Numbered from the stretch's first letter, positions 26,006 through 34,546 are shown. The stretch is DNA of 64,000 nt from JANWYT01 sp034432435 (GCA_034432435.1 DAOUBS010000004.1:7068-71067), one strand, 5' to 3'. The notes: a model not told the origin generated them from the sequence alone. A program made the numbers and translations.

Positions 26006-27321
26006 ACATCCGCACCCCTAAGCGCTACCGCGGCACCCCCCGCCGCAGCATCTTCCCCACGCGGACGTTCCTGCTGCTGCTGGTCACAGTGGGGGTGGTG
26101 TTCGGCGCGTCGCGCGTGATGGAGCAGCGCGACACGATCCAAGCCCAAGTGGGCGAGGTGGCTCAGTCGCTGGCGGAAAACCTCAACGAGCAGATGGCTA
26201 CGCTGAACGCGCCGCCCCCCACCGCCACCCAAGACCCGCGCCAGAACCTCATCGCGGGCGACAACGCATGGCAGGTGGGCAACACGACCGAGGCTGTCCG
26301 CAGCTATCAGGTGTCGTTGGGGGCGATCCCGAACAACGTCGGGATTCACAACCGCGTGGCGCTGGGGCTGATGCTGGTGGGCAGCACTGAACAGGCTGTT
26401 GAGGCCTCGCAGCGCGCGATCATGGCCGACCCGTTCAGCTCGGATGCGTGGGCCATCCGCGGGTGGGCGCTGGCCAGCAGCGGCGACGTCGCCGGCGGGC
26501 TGAGCGCTGTGATGCACGCCACCACGCTTGACCCGCAGAACGCCCGCGCCCGCGTCTACCTCGCCCGTGTGCTGTACATCGACGAGCAGTACGCCCGCGC
26601 GCGCAGCTTGATCGACGAGGTGCTGAACGACGACCCCGACAACGCAGAAGCGCTGTGGGTGCGCGGGCTGATCCGCGAGACGGGCTTCTTTGAATTCGGC
26701 GGCGCGCTGGACGACTTTCGCGCGGCCTACGACCTGGCGATGAGCGAATTGCCCGGGCTGGCCGCCACGATCGCGGTGGATCTGGCGCGCATTCAGCTGC
26801 GCCCGCCTGACCCGAACTATCAGGGAGCAATCGACATCTTGCAATCAGCCCGCCAGATGAACGCCGAGAACACGCTGGTGCTGTTCTGGTTGGGGCGCAT
26901 CTACTACAGCGACCTCGGTGACCCTACCCAAGCCATCCCCTACTTGCAGCAGTGCGTGGACTACAACCCGTCGAGCTACAACTGTTTTTACTTGTTGGGG
27001 CGGGCGCAGCGCAGCGTCAACCAAAATGCGGCAGCTTTGCAATCGCTCGAGGAAACCACCCGCCTGAACTCACCCAACCCGCGCCATTGGTGGTGGGCTG
27101 CCAACATGTACTACGAACAGGGCAACTGCGCCCGTGCCAGCGAGTTCTTGCGGCGCGGCGCGGAACTCATCACCGAGAACACGCCCGCCGACTTGATCGA
27201 CGCCTACGACTTCCTGCTGAGCACCTGCGGCGTGAGCATCCCGCGCTTGGGCCGTCAGCAGCTCACCCCTGAGCCGACGCCGCCCCTTGATACAGCCACC
27301 CCTGAACCCGACAGAGCCTAG
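26002..27321 (+). CDS. Membrane-anchored TPR protein, third of three tandem paralogues
   Basis: The start is a GTG at 26002 that overlaps the preceding stop. Read from there the protein has 439 residues and begins MNIRTPKRYRGTPRR, again basic, followed by a membrane helix (about 24-38). Unlike its siblings it has a long predicted helical stalk (QAQVGEVAQSLAENLNEQM) before the TPR units. Shared TPR text includes IPNNVGIHNRVALGL and SVNQNAAALQSLEE. Conserved cysteines appear in the last units (QCVDYNPSSYNC, GNCARASEFL). It ends in a Pro/Thr tail. Together the three may form a heteromeric surface complex. Confidence 0.85.
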   Translation: MNIRTPKRYRGTPRRSIFPTRTFLLLLVTVGVVFGASRVMEQRDTIQAQVGEVAQSLAENLNEQMATLNAPPPTATQDPRQNLIAGDNAWQVGNTTEAVRSYQVSLGAIPNNVGIHNRVALGLMLVGSTEQAVEASQRAIMADPFSSDAWAIRGWALASSGDVAGGLSAVMHATTLDPQNARARVYLARVLYIDEQYARARSLIDEVLNDDPDNAEALWVRGLIRETGFFEFGGALDDFRAAYDLAMSELPGLAATIAVDLARIQLRPPDPNYQGAIDILQSARQMNAENTLVLFWLGRIYYSDLGDPTQAIPYLQQCVDYNPSSYNCFYLLGRAQRSVNQNAAALQSLEETTRLNSPNPRHWWWAANMYYEQGNCARASEFLRRGAELITENTPADLIDAYDFLLSTCGVSIPRLGRQQLTPEPTPPLDTATPEPDRA

Positions 27322-27324
27322 CCC

Positions 27325-27432
27325 ATGTCTGATGCCCCCGTGCGCATCATCCGTCAGCACCGCCGCGCGATGATGTGCGTCGTACCACAAAGACCGAGTT
27401 TTTGCGAGAAAGTGATAGAACATTTTTTCTGA
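27325..27432 (+). pseudogene. Possible 5' remnant of a fourth operon gene (35 codons)
   Basis: An ATG three bases after the TPR stop opens a 35-codon frame starting MSDAPVRIIRQHRRAMMCVV and ending at a TGA at 27430. The opening loosely recalls the N-terminus of YgjP-like metallopeptidases but is far too short to be one. It could be a decayed gene start or chance. No ribosome site is obvious. Confidence 0.2.
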
Positions 27433-27439
27433 AATCGAA

Positions 27440-27445
27440 TATAAT
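27440..27445 (+). promoter_or_regulatory. -10 element (TATAAT) for the LexA-domain gene
   Basis: A perfect TATAAT lies 42 bases before the ATG at 27487. An AT-rich stretch lies upstream but no clear -35. A strong GAGGAGAG ribosome site follows at 27473-27480. Confidence 0.6.
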
Positions 27446-27486
27446 GGTCTAGGGTTTGAAAGCTGTAACATAGAGGAGAGCGCCCG

Positions 27487-27720
27487 ATGACCACCATCAC
27501 CAACCCGCAGACCCTGCGCATATATGAGTTTATCCGAGATTTCATCCACGAGACGCGGTTGAACCCCACCATCCGCGAGATTGGGGAGGGCGTCCACCTG
27601 TCGCACAGCGCGGTGTTGAGCCATTTGGCGCATCTAGAAGCGAAAGGGTGGATCGTGCGTGAGATCGGCGTGGCGCGCAGCATCCGCCTCGGCGAGTTTG
27701 CGCCGGACTATGTGCCGTAA
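27487..27720 (+). CDS. Stand-alone LexA-type winged-helix DNA-binding domain
   Basis: The 77-residue protein corresponds to the N-terminal DNA-binding domain of LexA. It shows LRIYEFIRDFIHETRLNPT, IREIGEGVHLSHSAVLSHL for the helix-turn-helix, and WIVREIGVARSIRLGE for the wing. It then stops, so the self-cleaving S24 peptidase domain is absent and RecA-stimulated inactivation is not possible. It has its own TATAAT and a strong GAGGAGAG ribosome site, so it is expressed as a unit rather than being a broken lexA. It may be a constitutive or ligand-independent repressor. Its last 13 bases overlap the convergent GT2 gene. Confidence 0.85.
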   Translation: MTTITNPQTLRIYEFIRDFIHETRLNPTIREIGEGVHLSHSAVLSHLAHLEAKGWIVREIGVARSIRLGEFAPDYVP

Positions 27721-28427
27721 GGCGGCACGACCTCATGCTTGCGCAGCAGGTTGATCAAGATCGACAGCACAACTTTAATCATGTAGTAGACGCTGCGCAG
27801 CGGGGTGATCGACGATTGGCCGCCTGTTCGGGGCAGCATCTGCGCGGGGACTTCGCACAGGCGCAGGCCAGCACGGTGCGCTAGGACAATCGCCTCGGGC
27901 TCTGGGTAGTCATAGGGGTAGACCTGCGCAAACAAGGCAATGGCGCGCGCGTTGAAGGCGGCAAAACCGCTGGTGGGGTCGGTGATGGGCTGCTGCGCGA
28001 TGCGGCTGAGCAGCCAGCGCAGCACGCCGATGCCCGCCAGCCGCGCCGTCGATGTGCCGTAGTCGCCGCCGTTGAGGAAGCGCGAGCCGATCACGATGTC
28101 CACGTCCCCACGTTGGAGCCGCTCGATGATGCGCGCAATGTCGAGTGGGTCGTGCTGGCCGTCGCCGTCGTTGCGCACGACCACCTCAAACCCGTGCGCC
28201 CGCGCAAAGCGGAACGCGGTCTGCACGGCTGCGCCAATGCCGACGTTGTAGGGCATGTGCAGCACCATCGCGCCTGCTTGCTGGGCGATGGGTCCTGTCG
28301 CGTCTGCTGAGCCATCGTTGACGACAAGCACCGCCGCCGAAGGGCAAGCCGCCCGAATGCAGCGGATAGTGCGCTCGATGTTAGTCGCTTCGTTGTAGGC
28401 CGGAAGGATGATGAGGACACGCGACAT
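27708..28427 (-). CDS. Glycosyltransferase family 2 (polyprenyl-phosphate sugar type)
   Basis: This 239-residue GT-A enzyme begins MSRVLIILPAYNEATNIERT. It has the nucleotide-binding VVNDGSADAT motif near residue 37, the NDGDGQHDP metal-binding region near residue 87 and SRFLNGGDYG near 118. The pattern is that of dolichol/undecaprenyl-phosphate mannosyl- or glucosyltransferases, but it lacks the C-terminal membrane pair of some relatives. It could supply lipid-linked sugar for GT-C enzymes such as the one at the left window edge. The start at 28427 was chosen because the fold begins there; 28490 is possible. Confidence 0.9.
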   Translation of the reverse strand: MSRVLIILPAYNEATNIERTIRCIRAACPSAAVLVVNDGSADATGPIAQQAGAMVLHMPYNVGIGAAVQTAFRFARAHGFEVVVRNDGDGQHDPLDIARIIERLQRGDVDIVIGSRFLNGGDYGTSTARLAGIGVLRWLLSRIAQQPITDPTSGFAAFNARAIALFAQVYPYDYPEPEAIVLAHRAGLRLCEVPAQMLPRTGGQSSITPLRSVYYMIKVVLSILINLLRKHEVVPPYGT

Positions 28428-28540
28428 GCAGCTTGCTTTAGGTTCGTCTGACGATGCTACTGCATGGTAACTGAAAAAAAAGGTAGGCACAACCTAAAAA
28501 CGAGCTGCTTACACTCAGGCCGATCTGTAACAGTTCGTCA

Positions 28541-28777
28541 TTAATCGTCTTGCTTGCGCCATCCCCCTTCAGAGGGGGTTTTCAACGTGGCCTGCACGTA
28601 CTCGGTCAGCTCGGCTTCGTAGGCAACAAGTTCATCTTCGTCCATCTCGCGCAGGTTTTGCATCTCGATGATGACTTCAGCCACGGCCTGTTGAACAGTC
28701 GTGCGGATGAGATGCTGCAACTGCCCAACAGTGAGATCTGCAATCCGCGTTTGTTTGGTTGCCCGATGGTGTGACAT
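28541..28777 (-). CDS. Small unknown protein, antitoxin-like helical profile
   Basis: This 78-residue protein has a basic start (MSHHRATKQTRIADLTVGQL), a central amphipathic helix (LQHLIRTTVQQAVAEVIIEM) and an acidic stretch (MDEDELVAYEAELTEYV). The profile resembles small antitoxin-like or dimeric helical proteins, but no toxin gene lies beside it. A Pro/Ser/Gly-rich tail is encoded over a short palindrome at 28561-28577. I cannot assign a function. The ribosome site is weak, so existence as a gene is likely but not certain. Confidence 0.55.
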   Translation of the reverse strand: MSHHRATKQTRIADLTVGQLQHLIRTTVQQAVAEVIIEMQNLREMDEDELVAYEAELTEYVQATLKTPSEGGWRKQDD

Positions 28778-28955
28778 AGTCGTATGCCTACCTTTTCACC
28801 ACTCGCTTGCTCGATAGGACTATTGTACTACCAAGTCAAATTTTTGCAGGTGAAAAGAGCGTAAGAGCAGCCCTCTGTAGGCAATTATTTACAATTTTGA
28901 GCAGCAAAAAGGCGATAAGTTAATAGATTGTAATGTTTAACTTCTCTCAAAAGCT

Positions 28956-28972
28956 GTGGGAATTCCCCACAC
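28956..28972 (-). terminator. Probable terminator of the kinase-receiver operon
   Basis: A six-base-pair stem (TGTGGG/CCCACA) around AATTC is followed on the minus strand by GCTTTTG. It lies 44 bases past the stop of the last receiver gene. The T run is short, so the call is moderate. Confidence 0.5.
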
Positions 28973-29015
28973 TCTCGTTATTTTTTCCATCTGAGCGTGT
29001 GGGGGCATGACTGGT

Positions 29016-29396
29016 TTAGTATTGGTTTTGGAAGATCAGTTCCTCAATCGCGCCGAGGAAGAGCGTGCGGTTGATGGGCTTGGCAAAGTAGGCATCAAAG
29101 CCTACCTCCAGCGCGTTGTGCTTGAGCATCGGCGTGTGATAGGCCGTCACCGCGACGCACTTGAGGCGGCGCAGCGTGGGGTGGTTGCGAATTTGCGCCA
29201 GCAGTTGGAAGCCATCTTTGCCCGGCAGCGCAAGGTCGATAATGACGCCAGCGTAACTGGACTCCAGCAGGCGCTCCCAGCCTTCTTCCGCGCTGGCGGC
29301 CAACACGACCTCTAGCTGCACCTGTTTGAGCATGCGCGCGATGACGAACTGTCCGTCAGGATCATCTTCGATGACAAGGATCGGTAACTGAGACAT
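29016..29396 (-). CDS. Single-domain response regulator (receiver only)
   Basis: This 126-residue receiver has the acidic pair in VIEDDPDG, the phospho-acceptor in IIDLALPGKDG (about residue 57), the conserved Thr in AVTAY and the Lys in FAKPI. There is no output domain. It is last in the operon histidine kinase, receiver, receiver, and starts 22 bases after the stop of the other receiver. It may act as a phosphate sink or signal through protein contact. Confidence 0.92.
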   Translation of the reverse strand: MSQLPILVIEDDPDGQFVIARMLKQVQLEVVLAASAEEGWERLLESSYAGVIIDLALPGKDGFQLLAQIRNHPTLRRLKCVAVTAYHTPMLKHNALEVGFDAYFAKPINRTLFLGAIEELIFQNQY

Positions 29397-29418
29397 GGTA
29401 AGTTTTTCTCCTCAGGCT

Positions 29419-29850
29419 CTAAAATGACACTAACAGGCGGGTCAGATGCGGCACATCGGACAGCATCGTTGTCAACTGTTGGATGAACTTGCTCGGGTCG
29501 AGCGGCTTGGTGATGTAATTGTGGAAACCAGCCGCCATCCCGCGCTCACGATCGCCGGCCATGGCGTGGGCAGTGAGCGCGATCACCGGGATGTGAGCCG
29601 TGTGCGGGTTGTTCTTGATCTCGTAGAGCAGCTCCCAGCCGTCGAGGCCGGGCATGGAGAGATCGGTCAAGATGAAGCGGAATTCTTGGGTATTGTCACG
29701 CAGGACGTCCAGCGCTTCTTGGCCGTTGTTGGCAGTCGTCACCTGCGCCCCCGCCATCTTGAGCAGGCGGCGCGCTACCTCAAGGCTGTCGCGCTCATCG
29801 TCGGCCACCAGCACTGGCCAACCATCGAACACTTTAGGGATCTTGTTCAC
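29419..29850 (-). CDS. Single-domain response regulator (receiver only)
   Basis: This 143-residue receiver carries VADDERDS for the acidic pocket, LTDLSMPGLDGWELL with the phosphorylated aspartate (about residue 63), IALTAHAM for the conserved Thr and YITKPLDP for the Lys. No DNA-binding or enzymatic output follows. It is encoded 18 bases after the kinase gene. The receivers of hybrid kinases look like this, so the three genes may be the split form of a hybrid kinase. Confidence 0.93.
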   Translation of the reverse strand: MNKIPKVFDGWPVLVADDERDSLEVARRLLKMAGAQVTTANNGQEALDVLRDNTQEFRFILTDLSMPGLDGWELLYEIKNNPHTAHIPVIALTAHAMAGDRERGMAAGFHNYITKPLDPSKFIQQLTTMLSDVPHLTRLLVSF

Positions 29851-29868
29851 CGTGCGACTCCTTTATTG

Positions 29869-31488
29869 TTAGTTCAACGAAGGCATGAGGCGCGCTTGGT
29901 CGATGCTGCTGGCGAACACCGCGTGCTCTTGATCGGGCTTGGTCTGCCCGCTGAAGGCTGGCAGCTCTAGCGGCAGCTCGACGGTGAAAGTGCTGCCCAC
30001 GCCTACCTTGCTTTCGACATTGATCTTGCCGCCCATCAGGATCACAAGGCGCTTGACAATGGCCAACCCCAGCCCAGCCCCTTGCTGCTGACGGGTCGAA
30101 GAGGCGTCCACTTGAAAGAAATCGTCGAAGATAAGGCCTAGTTTGGCTTTGGGGATGCCGATGCCTGTATCCGAGACACGAATTATGAGCTCATCGGCTT
30201 GGCGCTGAATTTGCAACGTGACTTCACCACGTTCGGTGAACTTGATAGCGTTGCCGACCAAGTTGGTGATGATCTGCGAGAGGCGTGTCTCGTCGTGGTT
30301 GATCGTCTCTGGCAGCGTGGGGTCAACGTCTAGCGCCAGCCGCAGGCCTTTGTCGTGCGCCAGCATCTTGAGGTCGTTGTACAAGCCAGCGATCATGTAG
30401 CGGATCTGAAGCGGGGAGGGCACGATCTGAAGGCCGCCCGTGGCGATGCGTGACAAGTCCAGAATGTTGTTGATGAGCGTCAGCAGGCGCTGCGTGTTGG
30501 CCAACGAGCGCTCGGCCATGTAGGTGTTGTCCTCATCGAGTTGATCGCTGTAGATCATCAAGTGCAGGAAGCCGATCATGGCGTTGAGCGGTGTGCGCAG
30601 CTCGTGGCTCATCGTGGCGAGGAACAGGTCCTTCATGCGGGTGGCGTCTTCTGCTTGGCGGCGAGCAGCTTCCAGATCTTTGATATAACGCTGCTCATTC
30701 TCAGCAGCATGGTTGAGCGCATCAGCCAGCATCCCTAGCTCATCCTTTGCAGTGAGGTGGATGCGAGCGCCGAGGTTGCCTTTGGCAAATTCGTGGCTGA
30801 CTTCAATCATCGCGTGCAGGCTGCTGACGATGTAACGGATGACCAATTGAGCCACCAACGTAGACACTACGAACAACAGCGTCACCGCGACGACGATGAT
30901 GATCAGCGACTGGGTGAAATGTGCCACAATATCTTCGCGTTCTTCTATCACATGGAGTTGATAGTCTGCAAAGAAGCGATCAAACTGGGACGACAGCGCC
31001 AACCGCAGTTCACGGTAGCGATCATCGTACTGCTGGAACAACTCAAGGCTAGGGTTCGCCAGCAGCTCGCGCTCGATCATGCTCAGCTCAGCGTTTAAGT
31101 CGTCAATTACGGCGAAGATCTCGGCGTCTTCAGGCTGGTTGTCATACACTTGAGCTTGAACAAAGGCCTCGTTGAAGCGGTCTAAATAGCGGAAGTAGCG
31201 TTCATAAGCCTCAGAATCTTGCGGGTCAAGGATGTAAGCGCGCAGGTTGTCGGAAAGGGCCACGCTGTAGTAGCGCAGGTCGTTCACCAGTTGCAGCAGC
31301 GGTTCGTCGACCTCTTGATTTTCCTTGATGTGGTCCAATCCTTCATAGATGTTCCAGAACACGCTGCCAGCAGAGACGAAGATCATGATAATGACGATCG
31401 CAAACGCGCCGGTCATTTTAGACCAAATTGGCAGGTTGAGCAGCGCATCACGCCAATTAGCCGCGTGTTTTGAGAGATAGGTGCTCAT
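29869..31488 (-). CDS. Membrane sensor histidine kinase with HAMP-like linker
   Basis: This 539-residue kinase has a membrane helix near residue 27, an extracytoplasmic helical sensor of about 150 residues, a second helix near residue 205, a HAMP-like linker, and a coiled coil. The phospho-acceptor H-box follows (MSHELRTPLNAMIGF), then the N-box (QIITNLVGNAIKF) and G-boxes (VSDTGIGIPKAKLG, GAGLGLAIVKRL). The sensor is all-helical like a four-helix-bundle chemoreceptor module. The start at 31488 was chosen just before the first membrane helix; 31530 is possible. It heads an operon with two receivers. Confidence 0.92.
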   Translation of the reverse strand: MSTYLSKHAANWRDALLNLPIWSKMTGAFAIVIIMIFVSAGSVFWNIYEGLDHIKENQEVDEPLLQLVNDLRYYSVALSDNLRAYILDPQDSEAYERYFRYLDRFNEAFVQAQVYDNQPEDAEIFAVIDDLNAELSMIERELLANPSLELFQQYDDRYRELRLALSSQFDRFFADYQLHVIEEREDIVAHFTQSLIIIVVAVTLLFVVSTLVAQLVIRYIVSSLHAMIEVSHEFAKGNLGARIHLTAKDELGMLADALNHAAENEQRYIKDLEAARRQAEDATRMKDLFLATMSHELRTPLNAMIGFLHLMIYSDQLDEDNTYMAERSLANTQRLLTLINNILDLSRIATGGLQIVPSPLQIRYMIAGLYNDLKMLAHDKGLRLALDVDPTLPETINHDETRLSQIITNLVGNAIKFTERGEVTLQIQRQADELIIRVSDTGIGIPKAKLGLIFDDFFQVDASSTRQQQGAGLGLAIVKRLVILMGGKINVESKVGVGSTFTVELPLELPAFSGQTKPDQEHAVFASSIDQARLMPSLN

Positions 31489-31623
31489 GTCGCTTAGTAC
31501 CACTTTCGTTAATACAAAAATAAACGTCATTCAACTGTTATTTAAACGTTTTTAGAAGCAGAATGCAACACGCTTCAAGGCCAGTTTTCATACTGGCCAC
31601 GTGGCTAGGCCGCTGGCACAGAA

Positions 31624-31644
31624 AAGCCCCCGAGACGGGGGCTT
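31624..31644 (-). terminator. Rho-independent terminator of clpC
   Basis: An eight-base-pair perfect stem (AAGCCCCC/GGGGGCTT, five-base loop) is followed on the minus strand by TTTTCTG. It lies 44 bases beyond the clpC stop. Confidence 0.85.
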
Positions 31645-31687
31645 CATGACACATGTGCTGTGCGAGACTCATGACCTGTGTCAGACT

Positions 31688-34174
31688 TTACATCTCGGTG
31701 GCGGTTTCTTCGACCGTTTCGAGCTTCAGCGCGTTGTTCTCCACTGTCGCGCGGATTTCGCTGGCGAGTTGGAATTTGCCAGAGAGGATGCCATCCGAGA
31801 GGGCGTCCTCGACTTCGTTCTGGATCAAGCGGCGCAGCGGGCGGGCGCCGTATTCGGCATCGTAGCCTTTGTCGGCCAGCCAGTCCATCGCTTCGGGGGT
31901 GACTTCGAGCGTGATGGCGTGTTCGATCAAGCGCTCGCGCACCTTGTCAAGTTCGAGGTTGACGATCTGCTTGATTTCGTCTTTCGTCAGGCTGCGGAAG
32001 ATGATGGTTGCGTCCACGCGGTTGAGGAACTCTGGACGGAACATCTTGCGCACCTGATCCATCACGTTCTTGGTCATCTCCTCATAGCTGGACTGCGCCT
32101 CGCGCTGTTCGTCGATGGGCAGCCCACGGAAGCCCAACGAGGCCTGCCGCTTGATCTGATCTGCGCCGACGTTGCTCGTCATGACGATGATCGTGTTGCG
32201 GAAGTCGACACGGCGGCCACGCGCGTCGGTCAGCGTGCCCTCTTCCATGATTTGCAGCAGCATGTTGAACGTTTCGGGGTGGGCTTTCTCGATCTCGTCA
32301 AAGACGACGATGCTGTAGGGGCGGCGGCGGACGGCTTCCGTCAGCTGGCCGGCGTCTTCATAGCCCACGTAGCCGGGCGGCGCGCCCACCAAACGCGCGA
32401 CGCTGTGGCGCTCCATGAACTCGCTCATGTCGAGGCGCACCAGCGCGTCCTCACTGCCGAACATGAACTGCGCCAGTGCCTTTGTGAGTTCTGTCTTGCC
32501 GACGCCCGTCGGCCCCAAGAACATGAACGACCCAATCGGGCGGCGCGGGTCTTTCAGGCCAGCGCGCGCGCGGCGGACGGCCTTGCTGATCTGCACGATG
32601 GCCTCATGCTGGCCGACGATGCGCTTGTGGAGGTTGTCCTCCATCTCCATCAGGCGCTGCGTCTCGTCCCCACCCAAGCGAGTGACGGGGATGCCCGTCC
32701 ACATCGTGACCACTTCCGCGATGTCGTCGGCGGTCAGGCGCGGTTGGCCGGTCTCTTCGTTCCAGTTCGCGCGGAAGTCGGCCAGCGAGGCGTTCAGGCT
32801 GTCGATGCGGCGGCGCAGCTCTTCAATCTCGTCGGCGGGCAAGCCGTCGTCCTCGGCGCGCTCCAGCTCCCCGCTTAGGTGCTCCAGCTCTTCGTTGATG
32901 CGGCGCACTTGGGCGGCCTCGGGCGATTTGTACATGCGCAGGCGCGCGGACGCCTCGTCGATCAGGTCGATGGCCTTGTCTGGCAGGAAGCGATCTGGGA
33001 TGTAGCGCGCGGACAAGTTGGCGGCGGCTTCGATCGCTTCATCCGTGATTTCAACGTTGTGATGCTCTTGATAGGGGACTTTGATCCCCTGCAGGATTTC
33101 GATGGTCTCTTCGATGGTCGGCTCATCGACGAGGATCTGTTGGAAGCGACGGGCCAGCGCAGCGTCGCTCTCGATGTGCTTGCGGTATTCGTCGAGGGTG
33201 GTCGCGCCGATGCATTGCAGTTCGCCGCGGCTGAGGGCCGGCTTGAGGATGTTGGCGGCGTCGACGCTGCTGCCTGCGCTGCCTGCGCCGATCAGCATAT
33301 GCACCTCGTCGATAAACAGGATTGTGTCGCTAGCTTTCAGCTCTTCGATCACGCGCTTGAGGCGCTCCTCAAACTGCCCACGATACATCGTCCCTGCGAC
33401 GAGCGAGCCAACGTCTAGCTGGAGCACGCGCTTGTTCAGCAGCGGCTTAGGCGTGTTGCCGTCGATGATGCGCTGCGCGAGGCCTTCAACGATGGCCGTC
33501 TTGCCCACGCCCGGTTCGCCGATCAGCGCCGGGTTGTTCTTGCGGCGGCGGCTGAGCACTTGGATCACGCGCTCGATCTCCGTCTCGCGCCCCACGACGG
33601 GGTCTAGCTTGCCTTCGCTGGCCAGCGCGGTGAGGTCGGTCGCTAGTTGGTCGACGAGGGGGGTTTTGTTCTCTTTGGCGCTGCGGCGCTGTTCGCGCTC
33701 AGCGGTTGGGGCAGGCGACTGCTGGACGGGGCTTTCGTTCAAAACGCGGCGCGTCTGGCGGCGCACTTCCTCAGGGCTGATGCCGAGGCGGCGCAGCACG
33801 TCGATCGCCACGCCATCCTGCTGGCGCACCAAGCCCAGCAGCAGGTGCTCCGTGCCGATGTAGTGATGCCCCATGCGACGGGCTTCGTCTACAGCCAGTT
33901 CTAGCACTTTCTTCGTTCCAGCCGAGAGGTCAAGCGTGTCCCCCGGGGCGCGGCTGCCGCTGTCTGTCAAGCGGATGACCAATTCTTCCACGCGGCGTTG
34001 ATCCAGACCCAGTTCACGCAGAACGCGCCCAGCCACGCCGCCCTCTTCGCGCATCAAGCCCAAGAGCAAATGCTCAGTGCTGATTTGCCCGTGCTGCAAG
34101 CGCTCGGCTTCTTCTTGCGCGAGGCTTAACACACGGCGCGCCCGCTGTGTAAAGCGTTCCATCTTGTTCGGCAC
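31688..34174 (-). CDS. clpC: ATP-dependent Clp protease ATP-binding subunit ClpC
   Basis: This 828-residue HSP100 unfoldase has two N-terminal Clp repeats (about 5-75 and 80-150). The first AAA+ domain has Walker A GEPGVGKT at residues 219-226. A UVR-type middle segment lies within the M-domain region (about 420-475). The second AAA+ domain has GPTGVGKT near 560. The middle domain is short, as in ClpC rather than ClpB. It unfolds tagged proteins for ClpP and is a general stress and quality-control factor. It stands alone, with its own terminator and no mcsA/mcsB/ctsR neighbours, so the Firmicutes-style regulation is absent here. Confidence 0.96.
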   Translation of the reverse strand: MPNKMERFTQRARRVLSLAQEEAERLQHGQISTEHLLLGLMREEGGVAGRVLRELGLDQRRVEELVIRLTDSGSRAPGDTLDLSAGTKKVLELAVDEARRMGHHYIGTEHLLLGLVRQQDGVAIDVLRRLGISPEEVRRQTRRVLNESPVQQSPAPTAEREQRRSAKENKTPLVDQLATDLTALASEGKLDPVVGRETEIERVIQVLSRRRKNNPALIGEPGVGKTAIVEGLAQRIIDGNTPKPLLNKRVLQLDVGSLVAGTMYRGQFEERLKRVIEELKASDTILFIDEVHMLIGAGSAGSSVDAANILKPALSRGELQCIGATTLDEYRKHIESDAALARRFQQILVDEPTIEETIEILQGIKVPYQEHHNVEITDEAIEAAANLSARYIPDRFLPDKAIDLIDEASARLRMYKSPEAAQVRRINEELEHLSGELERAEDDGLPADEIEELRRRIDSLNASLADFRANWNEETGQPRLTADDIAEVVTMWTGIPVTRLGGDETQRLMEMEDNLHKRIVGQHEAIVQISKAVRRARAGLKDPRRPIGSFMFLGPTGVGKTELTKALAQFMFGSEDALVRLDMSEFMERHSVARLVGAPPGYVGYEDAGQLTEAVRRRPYSIVVFDEIEKAHPETFNMLLQIMEEGTLTDARGRRVDFRNTIIVMTSNVGADQIKRQASLGFRGLPIDEQREAQSSYEEMTKNVMDQVRKMFRPEFLNRVDATIIFRSLTKDEIKQIVNLELDKVRERLIEHAITLEVTPEAMDWLADKGYDAEYGARPLRRLIQNEVEDALSDGILSGKFQLASEIRATVENNALKLETVEETATEM

Positions 34175-34343
34175 GGTAAAAGACCTCCAGATCAGCAGTA
34201 AGCTGATCGTTACAATGGACTATTGCACACTTTAAAGTATACCAGCATTTATACGAAAGGCGGTAGACAACAGCATCGGAGAGACGTTAGAAATTCATCA
34301 AGAGCTGAGGAAGATCGTCAGAGGCCGAGGTGACGGCAAGTTG

Positions 34344-34418
34344 CCCCTCTCCACGGGTGACCGCGGGGCAGGTCACTTCAAGAGGGGCGACCGAGCGAAG
34401 CGACGCCAGGGTGAGGCC
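34344..34418 (+). repeat. Dispersed degenerate repeat, family D copy 1
   Basis: The segment begins CCCCTCTCCACGGGTGACCG and ends GGGTGAGGCC. A diverged copy with the same order of blocks (CTCCTCTACACGGGTGATCG ... GGGTGAGGCC) lies at 47121-47180, and a rough inverted copy at 49481-49533. Confidence 0.55.
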
Positions 34419-34474
34419 CTTTTGAGACCCGCAACAGGCCTCATCCCACATCCCCCTTTAGCGGACGCATCTTA

Positions 34475-34496
34475 GCCGAGCGCTTCAGCGCTCGGC
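34475..34496. repeat. Dispersed palindromic repeat, family B copy 2
   Basis: A perfect nine-base-pair stem closed by TTCA, centred on GCGCTTCAGCGC. It differs by one base from the copies at 4721 and 45114. Confidence 0.85.
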
Positions 34497-34546
34497 AGAG
34501 AAAACGCCGGAGTTCAGAGGTGAAAGGCGGCAGGGGAGATGAGTCC

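Larger units (their letters stand above)
34175..34546. other. Gene-free stretch between clpC and the membrane-protein gene
   Basis: No coding frame with support was found. The stretch holds the clpC upstream region, a degenerate dispersed repeat at 34344-34418 (family D) and a palindrome at 34475-34496 (family B). Confidence 0.6.

Noticed and set aside
31601..32878. 425-codon open frame on the plus strand across clpC
   Set aside because: It is the exact antisense of a highly conserved clpC coding region; its composition (His, Asp, Gln, Ala rich) is typical of GC-rich antisense frames.
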